Shown here: one piece after another, positions 26,805 through 36,513 of the stretch | Numbering within the stretch: position 1 is the first letter of the stretch | Layout of the letters: every line of letters begins with the position of its first letter | Assembly: GCA_003249935.1 (NCBI GenBank) | Contig: QKHT01000124.1 | Span: 1-40,878 of the forward strand | Reading direction: 5' to 3' | DNA: 40,878 bases | DNA from: Bacteroidota bacterium | GTDB lineage: Bacteria; Bacteroidota; Bacteroidia; Bacteroidales; UBA5342 | Made by a program: the position numbers and the translations under genes | The notes under the pieces: generated by a model | Told to the model about the DNA's origin: nothing | The model's input: the letters and a program-made list of their open reading frames with translations, nothing else | Databases searched by the model: none

Positions 26805-29459
26805 TCAGAATAGTTTAAATTGGTTGTCGCTATCCATTTTTGGTGTGTCGTTTGGCATCTGTAAATCTGTTTCGTCGGGTTCGTCGGGTTTGTCTGTTTC
26901 CACAATTTCGTATGGTTCACCTTCAATTACATTGGCTACCTCGAACTGAGTAATGCGCTTTCCTTTGGCTTTCACCCCTTTTTCTGCGATAAATTCCTCC
27001 ACGTTTATTTCTATCGGAACGCGGTCGGCATCGCGACCGCCAAGGTTAACGATAAAGCGCGGGTAGGGGGTATCTGTAACGAGCAGTGTATACGAATTGG
27101 CGTGGTCGCCAATAAACGATTGCCGGTTTTTCGTTGTTTCGAATCGGAACCGTTTGATGTAGGGATAGCCTTGCTCTGCATCGAAAAGAGCCACGGTCCA
27201 CACTTTTTCCGGTTCGAATTTCTCGATTCGCCAAATATCGTCGCTGTAGTGATTTTCGAGATCGAAAGTTGTGAGATAATAATCGCCTTTTTTGGTTACG
27301 ACCAATATACGGTCCTCTCCTTCGAATTCGCCAAGATACTCGCCACGTTTTTCGGTGTTAAGTCTCAGAACGTCGTGGTCGAACCAAATATCGCGTCCAC
27401 CAAGGGTCGATACACCTTTCTCTTTAAGTGTTATTTTGTGTATATCGTTTTTGGTAAGCGTATTTCCTAATGAGTTACGTCCTTTAATCGCCATTTCGCT
27501 AAAGTCCATTTCGAAAACCAAACTACGTAACCGGGGTTTAGGTTTTAGTACAATCCGTAAAACTTCGGCTTCGCCGTTGGGGTTTGCCGAGAAGTACATG
27601 ACCCTTGAGTTGGCTGTGCCTTTGGTAAGGTTGTACTCCTTGTCCCTTGTAATACCAATTACGGGGAATCGTTTCATATAATAGTTTCCGGCGCGTCCAT
27701 CGCGATAAACCACATTGTATATGGTTCGTTTGTCGTTCTTTTTAAATATAGCAATATGTATAATGTCTTTGCCTACAAATTGTTTGTCCGATACTTTTGT
27801 AATCATATACCGGCCGTCTTTAAAAAAGAGAATCACATCGTCGATATCGGAACAGTTGGCAATAAATTCGTCCTTTTTAAGTGATGTGCCAATGAAACCC
27901 TCTTCGCGGTTTACGTACAATTTTTCGTTGGCCACTACTACTTTTGAAGCTTCAATATTTTCGAAACTTCTTATTTCGGTGCTTCGTGGGAACGCTGCGC
28001 CATATTTATTTTTTATATTTATAAACCAGTCGATGGTAAATGTTATAATATGTTCGATATGGTGGTTCACCAGTTTTATCTCTTCCTCAATGGCCAATAA
28101 TTGTTCTTTTGCTTTTTCGGCATTGAATTTAAGAATGCGGCCCATTTTTATTTCGAAGAGTTTTATAATATCCTCATCGGTAACATCACGAATCAATTTT
28201 GGTCGCCAGGGTTCAAGGCATTGGTAAATAAATGTTATGGCTTCCTGTCGGTTGCCGGCATTTTCGTAACCCGCCTGTTTGTAAATGCGTTCTTCGATAA
28301 ATATTTTTTCGAGCGAGAGCGATTGCCAGGCTTCTTCGAGTTCGCGTTTTCGGATTTCGAGTTCGGCCTTCAGCACCTCCACTGTGCGTTCGGTATTGTA
28401 TTTAAGTACGTCGCTTACGCCCAAAAATCGCGGTTCATTTTCGCGGATTACGCAACAGTTGGGCGAAATACTCATTTCGCAGTCGGTAAAAGCATAGAGT
28501 GCATCAATTGTTTTATCAGAAGATGTGCCCGGGATAAGATGAACCAGAATTTCGACCTTGTCGGCCGTATTGTCGTCTACTTTTTTTATTTTTATTTTAC
28601 CCTTATCATTGGCTTTTATAATGGTTTCGATAAGTGTACTGGTGTCCCGTCCAAAAGGTAGTTCATGAATGCAGAGTGTTTTATTGTCTATCTTCGATAT
28701 TTTGGCCCGAACCTTCACTGCTCCGCCCCGACGTCCGTCGTTATACCGCGATACATCCACGTAGCCTCCGGTTTGAAAGTCGGGAAATAGCGTAAACGGT
28801 TCACCCTTTAAATGTGCAATCGCGGCATCGACCACTTCGTTAAAGTTGTGTGGCAAAATTTTTGACGATAAACCTACGGCAATGCCTTCAACACCCTGTA
28901 CCAATAGTAACGAAAATTTTACCGGAAATGTAATGGGTTCTTTGTTTCTTCCGTCGTACGAAGGTTTCCATTGGGTTACCTTGGGGCTGTAAAGCACTTC
29001 GAGTGCCATTTTCGACAGTCGGGCTTCGATGTAACGGGGGGCTGCCGCCCCGTCGCCGGTAAAAATATTTCCCCAGTTACCCTGTGTGTCAATCAAAAAA
29101 CCTTTTTGGCCAAGCTGAACCAAGGCATCACCAATGGAGCGGTCGCCATGGGGGTGAAACTGCATGGTATGTCCGATAATATTCGCTACTTTATTGTATC
29201 GTCCGTCTTCGAGCCTTCGCATTGAATGCAAAATACGCCGCTGAACCGGTTTTAGTCCGTCGTCGATATGTGGTACCGCGCGCTCCAATATTACATACGA
29301 TGCATAGTCAAGAAACCATGCACGATACATGCCGGTAAGGTGTTCTTCTTTAAATTGCTCGGGATGATAGTTGCCATTTGAGGCTACACCTTCATCCATG
29401 CCATCTTCGATGTGCTCTGCATCGCTGTTGTTTATAATATCTTCGTCGTCGAAACTCAT
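26805..29459 (-). CDS. parC: DNA topoisomerase IV subunit A
   Basis: 884 residues. The active-site tyrosine is Tyr143 (AAAPRYIEARLS), preceded by the quinolone-region block HPHGDRSIGDALVQLGQ. The N-terminal ~40 residues are acidic and variable. The C-terminal half is a beta-propeller-like domain ending in an acidic tail (DKPDEPDETDLQMPND). Pairing with a parE-type B subunit 13 bases upstream identifies it as topoisomerase IV rather than gyrase A; the enzyme decatenates daughter chromosomes. The length agrees with Bacteroidota ParC. Confidence 0.93.
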   Translation of the reverse strand: MSFDDEDIINNSDAEHIEDGMDEGVASNGNYHPEQFKEEHLTGMYRAWFLDYASYVILERAVPHIDDGLKPVQRRILHSMRRLEDGRYNKVANIIGHTMQFHPHGDRSIGDALVQLGQKGFLIDTQGNWGNIFTGDGAAAPRYIEARLSKMALEVLYSPKVTQWKPSYDGRNKEPITFPVKFSLLLVQGVEGIAVGLSSKILPHNFNEVVDAAIAHLKGEPFTLFPDFQTGGYVDVSRYNDGRRGGAVKVRAKISKIDNKTLCIHELPFGRDTSTLIETIIKANDKGKIKIKKVDDNTADKVEILVHLIPGTSSDKTIDALYAFTDCEMSISPNCCVIRENEPRFLGVSDVLKYNTERTVEVLKAELEIRKRELEEAWQSLSLEKIFIEERIYKQAGYENAGNRQEAITFIYQCLEPWRPKLIRDVTDEDIIKLFEIKMGRILKFNAEKAKEQLLAIEEEIKLVNHHIEHIITFTIDWFINIKNKYGAAFPRSTEIRSFENIEASKVVVANEKLYVNREEGFIGTSLKKDEFIANCSDIDDVILFFKDGRYMITKVSDKQFVGKDIIHIAIFKKNDKRTIYNVVYRDGRAGNYYMKRFPVIGITRDKEYNLTKGTANSRVMYFSANPNGEAEVLRIVLKPKPRLRSLVFEMDFSEMAIKGRNSLGNTLTKNDIHKITLKEKGVSTLGGRDIWFDHDVLRLNTEKRGEYLGEFEGEDRILVVTKKGDYYLTTFDLENHYSDDIWRIEKFEPEKVWTVALFDAEQGYPYIKRFRFETTKNRQSFIGDHANSYTLLVTDTPYPRFIVNLGGRDADRVPIEINVEEFIAEKGVKAKGKRITQFEVANVIEGEPYEIVETDKPDEPDETDLQMPNDTPKMDSDNQFKLF

Positions 29460-29472
29460 GGTATACCTGTTC

Positions 29473-31314
29473 TTAATCTATTACGTCTTCTTCAATAATC
29501 AAATTGTCGATAATAAACACCTGCCTGCTTGGCGTATTTTTACCCATATAAAAATCGAGTAATTGGGGAACCTGATCTTCCTTTTTCATCATTACCGGGT
29601 CTAATCTGATGTCCTTGCCGATAAAGTTTTTAAACTCATCGGGCGAAATTTCACCCAAACCTTTAAATCGTGTAATTTCGGGGTTTGGCCCTAATGCTGC
29701 AATGGCCTCCTTGCGTTCGTCTTCGCTATAGCAGTAGCGCGATTCTTTTTTGTTCCGAACCCTGAACAGCGGTGTTTGAAGGATGTATACGTGACCTTTT
29801 CGCACCAATTCGGGGAAAAACTGGAGGAAAAAGGTGAGTAAAAGCAATCGGATGTGCATCCCATCGGTATCGGCATCGGTAGCCATTATTACTTTATTAT
29901 AACGTAACGTGTCTAATCCGTCCTCGATATTGAGTGCAGCTTGAAGCAGGTTAAACTCTTCGTTTTCGTAAACGATTTTTTTAGTTAATCCATAGCAGTT
30001 TAACGGTTTTCCCTTTAGGCTGAACACCGCTTGGGTATTTACATCGCGTGCTTTTGTAATTGAACCGCTGGCCGAGTCGCCCTCGGTAATAAATATCATC
30101 GATTCTTCGGCAAATTCCGATTTTTCGTCGGTAAGATGTACCCGGCAATCGCGGAGTTTTTTGTTGTGCAGGCTTACTTTTTTCGCTCTTTCTTTGGCGA
30201 TTTTTTTTACGCCTTCCATCGCTTTTCGCTCTTTTTCCGATTCTACAATCTTGCGTAAAAGCGATTCGGCTACTTCGCTGTTTTTATGGAGAAAATCGTC
30301 GAGTTCCTTCTTTAAAAAATCGATTACAAACTGACGTACAGTGGGGCCTTCGGGGCCAATATCGCGCGAACCAAGTTTGGTTTTGGTTTGCGATTCGAAA
30401 ACCGGCTCTTCAACCTTTATGCTAATGGCTGCGATAAGACCGTTTCGGATGTCGGTTACATCAAAACTTTTGTTGTAAAATTCACGAATTACTTTTACAA
30501 TGGCTTCTTTAAATGCAAGTTCGTGCGTTCCACCCTGTGTGGTATGTTGGCCATTGACAAAACTATAATACTCTTCGCCATACTGATTGCCATGTGTTAA
30601 GGCAACCTCAATGTCGGGCCCTTTCAAATGTATAATCTGATAGTTTATGCTCGACGAGATGTTATCGTTCAGTAAATCGACTAATCCGTTTTTCGAAAAA
30701 TAGCGGGTGCCATTCAGGTATATTGATAGACCGGTATTGAGATAGGTGTAATTCTTTATAAGGGTTTCAATGTGTTCGACCCGGTATTTAAAATCGCGAA
30801 ATAGTGATTCGTCGGGATCAAAGGAAACAAAGGTGCCATCTTTTTCGTCGGTATCGGTAATATCCGGATTTTCAATTACTTCGCCTCCCGAATATCTGAC
30901 TAATTTGGATTTTCCATCTCTGAATGCCTGTACTGTAAATGCCGAGGATAAGGCATTTACAGCTTTTATACCTACACCATTTAGTCCAACCGATTTTTTA
31001 AACGCCTTCGAGTCGTATTTGGCCCCGGTGTTCATTTGCGACGATGCAGCCTCCACTTTTCCCAGCGGAATACCCCGGCCATAGTCGCGAACGGTTACTT
31101 TTCCCTCCGGCGATAAAGTTATCCGTATTTCTTTTCCGTTACCCATCATAAATTCATCGATGGAGTTATCGAGCACCTCTTTCAACAGCACATAAATGCC
31201 GTCGTCATACGATTTTCCATCGCCTAATTTCCCGATATACATGCCCGGCCTCAACCTGATGTGTTCGTTCCATTTTAGTGTTCTGATGTTATCTTCTGAG
31301 TATTGTACCGACAT
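29473..31314 (-). CDS. parE: DNA topoisomerase IV subunit B
   Basis: 613 residues. The N-terminal GHKL ATPase domain shows [19 protein letters not shown] and [13 protein letters not shown]. The Toprim domain carries EGDSASGS and the metal-binding DADTDG. The shorter length and lack of a long insertion fit ParE rather than GyrB. It supplies ATP hydrolysis and strand passage for ParC. First gene of the operon with parC and aroK; the ATG at 31314 is followed upstream by a long AT-rich region. Confidence 0.93.
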   Translation of the reverse strand: MSVQYSEDNIRTLKWNEHIRLRPGMYIGKLGDGKSYDDGIYVLLKEVLDNSIDEFMMGNGKEIRITLSPEGKVTVRDYGRGIPLGKVEAASSQMNTGAKYDSKAFKKSVGLNGVGIKAVNALSSAFTVQAFRDGKSKLVRYSGGEVIENPDITDTDEKDGTFVSFDPDESLFRDFKYRVEHIETLIKNYTYLNTGLSIYLNGTRYFSKNGLVDLLNDNISSSINYQIIHLKGPDIEVALTHGNQYGEEYYSFVNGQHTTQGGTHELAFKEAIVKVIREFYNKSFDVTDIRNGLIAAISIKVEEPVFESQTKTKLGSRDIGPEGPTVRQFVIDFLKKELDDFLHKNSEVAESLLRKIVESEKERKAMEGVKKIAKERAKKVSLHNKKLRDCRVHLTDEKSEFAEESMIFITEGDSASGSITKARDVNTQAVFSLKGKPLNCYGLTKKIVYENEEFNLLQAALNIEDGLDTLRYNKVIMATDADTDGMHIRLLLLTFFLQFFPELVRKGHVYILQTPLFRVRNKKESRYCYSEDERKEAIAALGPNPEITRFKGLGEISPDEFKNFIGKDIRLDPVMMKKEDQVPQLLDFYMGKNTPSRQVFIIDNLIIEEDVID

Positions 31315-31391
31315 TTTTTATTGTTTTAAACCCTCACAATAATTTAACTAATCTACAAAAGGACTAAAAAAAAAGCGTATTTCAAAATGGT

Positions 31392-31423
31392 TTGTTGATA
31401 CAATGTGAACATTGTATCAACAA
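31392..31423. promoter_or_regulatory. Perfect 14-base inverted repeat, possible operator upstream of parE
   Basis: TTGTTGATACAATG and CATTGTATCAACAA flank a four-base TGAA spacer, about 80 bases upstream of the parE ATG. There is no T-run on either side, so a terminator is unlikely. Confidence 0.5.
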
Positions 31424-31720
31424 TGCAATTGGCAGAAATAAGGTTGATTTGGGGTGTTTAATAAATGTATAGAAACATATAAAATAATTAAAATATCAAA
31501 TAGCAAGGGGGGTATTTAACGATTCGAAATTATAAGAAATTATTCAAAAATGAATTAAAATTATTCGAAACAAATCGTTAATAATTTATAAGTGTTTGAT
31601 TTTTAATACTGTTAAAAAATAGCGATGTTCATGTTCCTAAACACTTTTAGGGGGTAAATATTGTTGTGGTTGGTTTTGGTAGATTTGGACAATTGTGGGA
31701 GTATTTTGTATACTTTTTTA

Positions 31721-31750
31721 TTGTTCAAAAGAAAATAATGTTCAACTTTG
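31721..31750 (+). promoter_or_regulatory. Promoter of the small membrane peptide gene
   Basis: TTG (31721-31723), 19 bases, then CAACTTTG (31743-31750). The -7 element has one mismatch to TAnnTTTG; the ATG is 26 bases further on. Confidence 0.5.
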
Positions 31751-31776
31751 TAGCGGTAAAATAAAACTAACGGGTA

Positions 31777-31917
31777 ATGATTAAGGTTATTAAGAATTCT
31801 TTTGAGGCGATGGACAAAAAACGCCAATTGTTTTGGCTTACAGTCTTTGAGTACATTCTCATTGTGTTGTTAGCCGGAGCGTCATTGGGTTTCATCTATT
31901 TGTTAACAATGGCCTGA
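31777..31917 (+). CDS. Small single-pass membrane peptide (46 residues), function unknown
   Basis: The frame is ATG to TGA, starting MIKVIKNSFEAMDKKRQLFW. A basic N-terminal half is followed by a strong hydrophobic segment (VFEYILIVLLAGASLGFIYLL), so it would sit in the inner membrane with the N-terminus inside. It has a plausible promoter 26 bases upstream and a strong terminator 34 bases downstream, forming a self-contained unit. Amino-acid composition and clean ends support a real gene. I recognise no family; small membrane regulators or leader peptides are possible. Confidence 0.65.
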   Translation: MIKVIKNSFEAMDKKRQLFWLTVFEYILIVLLAGASLGFIYLLTMA

Positions 31918-31951
31918 TTTTTCAATCTATACCCACGCTTTTTTGGTATTA

Positions 31952-31986
31952 AAAAAGGCACTCTATATTATTTAGAGTGCCTTTTT
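31952..31986. terminator. Bidirectional terminator
   Basis: AAAAAGGCACTCTA pairs perfectly with TAGAGTGCCTTTTT around a seven-base loop, between the convergent small peptide gene and the DUF6242 gene. Confidence 0.9.
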
Positions 31987-32007
31987 CATTGGTTATTAAT
32001 CAATTTA

Positions 32008-33471
32008 CTAAAATTTGTTTAGCTTGCCACACCATACTTCATTAATATATTCTTTAGCATGCGTCGATTCGTTAATCGAATATCCGCCAATTACCCAAAT
32101 ACGTTTGCTTTTGTCAACAAGAACAATGCTGCCGGCTCTGGGCTTATAAATACCATCGGGGAAATTGTAGGCGTTATTGGATAATAGCTCCGGTGTATAA
32201 AAGTTATAACCTTCGTTCGACGAAATTAACATGGTATTTTCCGTTATATTGTCTGATTCTCCGCCAAAAATCAGTATCGAATTGTCGTAACTAATTGCAC
32301 TGCTGTTAATCAACGCGCTAAACCTGTTAAAGTACGGAATGACCGATTGGTTAATCTCTTTCCAATATGTTCCGTTTTCGCTGGCATAAATCGATAAATT
32401 GCTGTTGTCATTGGTTTCGCCCGATAGGTTAAATATTTTATTATTTAAAGTAAACATCGAACCAAAACGCTGCCCCATTCCTGCTGGTGTCTTAAAGTTC
32501 GTGTTAGTCCAGGTTGAACCGTCGAATGTATAAATGTTGTCTGAGGTGGTTTCGATGAGTTGATTACTGTAAAGTGCCTCAGCATCGGTAGTTGCATTGG
32601 CAAATACGCCGGTTCCACCCATAACAAATAATTTGTTATGGAATGCAATAACCTGCTTAAATATTGTGGTAAATGCAGGCGCACTGTTGTCTTTTGTCCA
32701 TTGTAAACCATCCGTACTTATCCACACTTCGGGGTGAGCCTCGTAATAGCCTGTCGTACTATTAAGTGCCATATACCCGGTGAGGTACAATTTGCCATTG
32801 TATTCGGTTATTGTGTGATATTTTCCCGCTGGCAAATTCGACGCTTCTTTCGAAAAAGTCTTTCCGTCGGTACTGGTATAAATGTTATTTGTTATGGTTG
32901 AACCATTTAATGAGGCATCGACCAAAAAGAGCTTGTTGTTTAGGGTAAATCCTTTAAGATACTCTGTTTGCGATGGGAGTATAACACCTGTTTTGTTTGT
33001 CCAAACAATTTCGTCGGGATTTTCGGTGTGGCATCTTACGGTTACAAGGTATTCGCGTTGTATGCCCGACGATGAGGTTACCCTGAAAAATATTGGATTT
33101 CCAAAATTAAGGTATGTCGCGTTGTTGGTAAATGGCAAGTATTTTGTATCGCCATTATCGTCTGTTTTACTATATTCGACAAATGAACCAAGAATCGAAA
33201 AGTTGGCTTTGATTGTGTCGGTATAAACCGAATATGGTAGCGTATCTGTAAGATTTATTATTGTTGAATTTGTTTCATTGGTATTCACGGTAAATACTAC
33301 CGACGAATACAAACCTGTTTTATTGGCCGGATCAACCAACGAAAAACTCAGAATTTCGGGTTTGTCGGTATTAACGGTTGTGTCCATACAACTATTAAAG
33401 AGTGTGCCCGCCAACACTGTCATTACCGATAATAAGATTTTAGTTTTATAATTCATGTTATATAATTTCAT
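32008..33471 (-). CDS. DUF6242-type lipoprotein with Kelch-like propeller
   Basis: 487 residues with a lipoprotein signal (lipobox LFNSC). An N-terminal beta domain (about 35-150) resembles DUF6242 and ends in TSSSGIQREYLVTV. The rest contains about six Kelch-like blades, each with a pattern like NGKLYLTGY, NKLFVMGGTG, NKIFNLSGE or SILIFGGESD followed by an aromatic-containing strand, which should close into a beta-propeller. Likely an outer-membrane surface lipoprotein; the ligand is unknown. The ATG at 33471 is used here; the ATG at 33456 (MNYKTKILL) gives an equally good signal peptide. Confidence 0.82.
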   Translation of the reverse strand: MKLYNMNYKTKILLSVMTVLAGTLFNSCMDTTVNTDKPEILSFSLVDPANKTGLYSSVVFTVNTNETNSTIINLTDTLPYSVYTDTIKANFSILGSFVEYSKTDDNGDTKYLPFTNNATYLNFGNPIFFRVTSSSGIQREYLVTVRCHTENPDEIVWTNKTGVILPSQTEYLKGFTLNNKLFLVDASLNGSTITNNIYTSTDGKTFSKEASNLPAGKYHTITEYNGKLYLTGYMALNSTTGYYEAHPEVWISTDGLQWTKDNSAPAFTTIFKQVIAFHNKLFVMGGTGVFANATTDAEALYSNQLIETTSDNIYTFDGSTWTNTNFKTPAGMGQRFGSMFTLNNKIFNLSGETNDNSNLSIYASENGTYWKEINQSVIPYFNRFSALINSSAISYDNSILIFGGESDNITENTMLISSNEGYNFYTPELLSNNAYNFPDGIYKPRAGSIVLVDKSKRIWVIGGYSINESTHAKEYINEVWCGKLNKF

Positions 33472-33766
33472 TTTTATGCCTAATCAATCGACTTTAATAT
33501 CAATTATTTTACGAATAAAATGTGCCACTTTTTGTTATGGTTCATAATATTTTTAAAACATGCAAACATAACAACAATTTTGCCGGAATAAAACTATAAT
33601 TGCACTTTGCAATCAATAAAATCATGGCTATTCACATTTTTTATCTTCCAATATGCAATAAAAACGTTCGTTTTTGTTATTTGGTTGAACCTGACTTTTT
33701 GTTTTTCGTTGTGTTCCATTATCTTCGCTATCTGGTAAAAACGAATAGATTTACTGAGATAACAAT

Positions 33767-36460
33767 ATGAAGCGATTTTTATACGCATTGTTTATTTTAT
33801 CGCTGATTTCAGCCGTAATATTCTGGACTAATCGTTTGGTGATGAAGTCGCAGAAGGTTAATACCGAAATTTTGTTGCCCGGATTGCCAAAAGGTGCTGT
33901 TGCAGTTGTTGTTGTGCCCCATCCCGATAAATTTTTATACCGTCTGCGAAAGATGGAAATTGCACCTCAATTTGTGAAGAACGAGTTGCTTAACCAAAAT
34001 CTTACGCAAACACTAATGTTGCTCGACTCTCTAAATGATAAAAACAGCCAGTTTAAAAAGGCATTTGCAGAGTGCGAAATATCTGTTTCAATGCATCATG
34101 CCGGCTTAGGTGGATACAAGCCGCTTATTGTTATAAGGTTTAATAAACAAAATAGTGCCGATGCATTTTACAATTGGTTCGCCCAACAACGGTGTAAAGC
34201 CATAACACCAAGGGAGCGGTTTTATAAAAACGTAAAACTGAATCTTACAGAGGAATTGCATAACTCCACTTGTTACAGCTACTATTTGTATAATACAGTT
34301 TTTGCATTAAGTTCGTCAGATTTATTACTCGAACGTTCGGCTGCGGCTTTAACCACCGGAATTGGTCTGGGACAGGACCGTGGATTTAATGATGTGTACA
34401 ATACAAGAGGTAAAAATGCATTGGCCAATCTGTTTTTAAATCCGCAACTTTTTCAGCGGATGATCGGTAAAGACCAAAAAGAACCATTAAGTTTCGATGT
34501 GTCGGGGTTTGCAGATTGGATGGGCCTCGATTTATATCTCGATGCCAGGCGTGTAATGCTTTCGGGGTTTATTTCCGGTACAAAAACGCAAAACTGGGGC
34601 TTTACATTATTAGGGCAAAAAAGCGACAAAACAGAATGGGGTAAGATTCTTCCTTCAAATGCAGCTTCTGTATCGGTATTAAATATCAGCGATTACAACA
34701 CGTATTTGGCTGCTATCCATTCTTTTCAGCCAAAATTTATTGATTGGCAACTATCTGCTGCGGAAACAATGGGTACTAATCCTGTTCGCTGGTTTCAGCA
34801 ATATTTTGCCGGTACAGCGGCCCTGGTAACATTTACCGGCAACGATTCGCACGCGCGTATTCTACTGCTGAAAACGATGTACGCCAAAGAAGCTGTTGAC
34901 GATTTACGCAAACTTGCCGGTGTAAAATCCATATCGGTTAACACCGTAGGCGGACGCATTCAATGTGCTACATTTATGATTCCCGATTTTTTTAAATTTA
35001 CATTGGGTGGTTGGACCTATGATTTTAGCCCACAGTTAGTTAGTACATATAACGGTTATTTGGTTTTTGCCGAAAATGAAACAGCCGTAAAATGTCTTCA
35101 CGAATATAGTCCCAACACAATGGCTCTTGCTGATTGTGCTGCATATTCATCGGTATGCGATCCAATTACCTACGAATCGGTATTTTATTCATGGGCAAAT
35201 TCGCAACGAATAAAGCAATTTTTGCAAAGCTTTGTTCCCGACGATATTCTTACTGCTTTTATTAGAAATAATGCGGCCTGGCCTTCGCTCGTAGGTGGTT
35301 CTTTTCAGTTGTCTCCCTCGGGCAAAGGCCTATTTGTAAATATCATACTGAAATGCGAAAAAAGTGAGTCGGATGAAGCCGCACCGGTGTGGCAAATGAC
35401 TTTCGAAAATGGAATTAAGCGGATTGCCGGTGGTTCCGAAAACAGACCCGAAACATCGTTACTAATGGTTCAGGATAGCAAAAATTGGCTGTACTTAATT
35501 TCGGGATCGGGATTAACCAAATGGAAACGATTGTTACCGGGATCAGTTTCTGGTCGTACGATATTTTTGCCTGAACCAGCTTCGGGAACCGAAATGGCTG
35601 TTTTTGCAACATCCGATCAACTTTTTGTCGTAGATGCAAATTCCGGCACCGATATAGCGGGGTTTCCGGTGGCAATAAAGCCTAAAATAACGGCAGGCAT
35701 TGGTTCAGCCGACTATAACAATGACAAAGATTATCGCTTTTTCGTGCCCTTATCCAATGGTACTATTGCGCTGTACGATGGTGCCGGAAAAGTGGTTTCG
35801 GGATGGAATTTTTCCGGTTTAAAGGATGATATAGTGGCCGATCCGAAGCATTTGCGCGTTGCCGATAAAGATTATATTGCAGTAATTATGCGGCATAGAG
35901 TAGCATTTTACGACCGAAAAGGTGCTGTAAGGGTTGTTCCGCAGCAAAAATTGCGTCCGGCAGTAGCTGGTACCTCGGTTTATGCAAGCAATAATACGCT
36001 TTTGGGTGAACCCGGTTTTCTGTATGCAAACGACCTTGGCGAAATATGTTTTGTGGGAATAGATGGGGCAGTATCGGCTATTTCGGTATTTAACCAAATT
36101 GGCTCAATTAAATCGTTTTATTATGCCGATGTAAACCACGATGGCGACAACGAGATGGTCGTATCGGGGCAGAATGAAATACGTATTTATTCGTCTGCCG
36201 GTAAGTTGTTGATAGCTAAAGTATTTGAAAATACGACCATCGAAAATCAGGTTTTTGTCGTTATGGATGAACCTGTCTTTTTGGTTTCGGAGAAAGATAA
36301 ACAAATTTTGCATCTGTTAAAACCGGATTGTGTAACGGAATTATTACCGCCCGTTAAGGGTGGATTGCCTGCCTGTATTTTGAATAATGGGAACAGTGTA
36401 TTTGTTGTATGTATGGCCGATGAAAAAAATATGCAATGTTTCTCACTTTCCATTAAATAA
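33767..36460 (+). CDS. Large membrane-anchored protein of unknown function with a repeat-containing C-terminal domain
   Basis: 897 residues. A single N-terminal membrane helix (MKRFLYALFILSLISAVIFW) should anchor a large periplasmic part. Residues 35-540 show a repeated layout of alpha/beta modules reminiscent of DUF3352 proteins (LPKGAVAVVVVPHPDKFLYRLR; later LPSNAASVSVLNISD). Residues 570-890 look like a beta-propeller with short blades, including a calcium-loop-like YADVNHDGDNEMVV and SADYNNDKDYRF (FG-GAP/VCBS style). I recognise no named family for the whole. It has a TATCTTCG element at 33720-33727, its own terminator, and a GGTTGAACC nonamer upstream. No enzyme motif is visible. Confidence 0.82.
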   Translation: MKRFLYALFILSLISAVIFWTNRLVMKSQKVNTEILLPGLPKGAVAVVVVPHPDKFLYRLRKMEIAPQFVKNELLNQNLTQTLMLLDSLNDKNSQFKKAFAECEISVSMHHAGLGGYKPLIVIRFNKQNSADAFYNWFAQQRCKAITPRERFYKNVKLNLTEELHNSTCYSYYLYNTVFALSSSDLLLERSAAALTTGIGLGQDRGFNDVYNTRGKNALANLFLNPQLFQRMIGKDQKEPLSFDVSGFADWMGLDLYLDARRVMLSGFISGTKTQNWGFTLLGQKSDKTEWGKILPSNAASVSVLNISDYNTYLAAIHSFQPKFIDWQLSAAETMGTNPVRWFQQYFAGTAALVTFTGNDSHARILLLKTMYAKEAVDDLRKLAGVKSISVNTVGGRIQCATFMIPDFFKFTLGGWTYDFSPQLVSTYNGYLVFAENETAVKCLHEYSPNTMALADCAAYSSVCDPITYESVFYSWANSQRIKQFLQSFVPDDILTAFIRNNAAWPSLVGGSFQLSPSGKGLFVNIILKCEKSESDEAAPVWQMTFENGIKRIAGGSENRPETSLLMVQDSKNWLYLISGSGLTKWKRLLPGSVSGRTIFLPEPASGTEMAVFATSDQLFVVDANSGTDIAGFPVAIKPKITAGIGSADYNNDKDYRFFVPLSNGTIALYDGAGKVVSGWNFSGLKDDIVADPKHLRVADKDYIAVIMRHRVAFYDRKGAVRVVPQQKLRPAVAGTSVYASNNTLLGEPGFLYANDLGEICFVGIDGAVSAISVFNQIGSIKSFYYADVNHDGDNEMVVSGQNEIRIYSSAGKLLIAKVFENTTIENQVFVVMDEPVFLVSEKDKQILHLLKPDCVTELLPPVKGGLPACILNNGNSVFVVCMADEKNMQCFSLSIK

Positions 36461-36492
36461 AAAACCACCTCACGTTTGGGTGAGATGGTTTT
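36461..36492. terminator. Terminator between convergent genes
   Basis: AAAACCACCTCAC pairs with GTGAGATGGTTTT (one mismatch), ending the 897-residue gene and, on the other strand, the DUF4382 gene. Confidence 0.85.
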
Positions 36493-36513
36493 CTTATAAC
36501 AAATCGTTAATCT

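Larger units (their letters stand above)
31315..31776. other. AT-rich gene-free stretch with a perfect palindrome, divergent promoter region
   Basis: This 462-base gap separates parE (minus) from a small plus-strand gene. It contains a perfect 14-base inverted repeat at 31392-31423. Longer imperfect arms follow: TTAACGATT at 31516-31524 and AATCGTTAA at 31573-31581, each next to an ATTCGAA. A G-run (GGGGGG) sits at 31507-31512. I see no reading frame that looks coding. Confidence 0.6.

Noticed and set aside
31612-31827. 71-residue minus-strand frame opposite the 46-residue peptide
   Set aside because: No promoter or motif; the plus-strand peptide has promoter, hydrophobic helix and terminator.
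33594-33788. 64-residue minus-strand frame between the DUF6242 gene and the 897-residue gene
   Set aside because: It runs over the promoter region and start of the 897-residue gene, is AT-rich and shows no motif.
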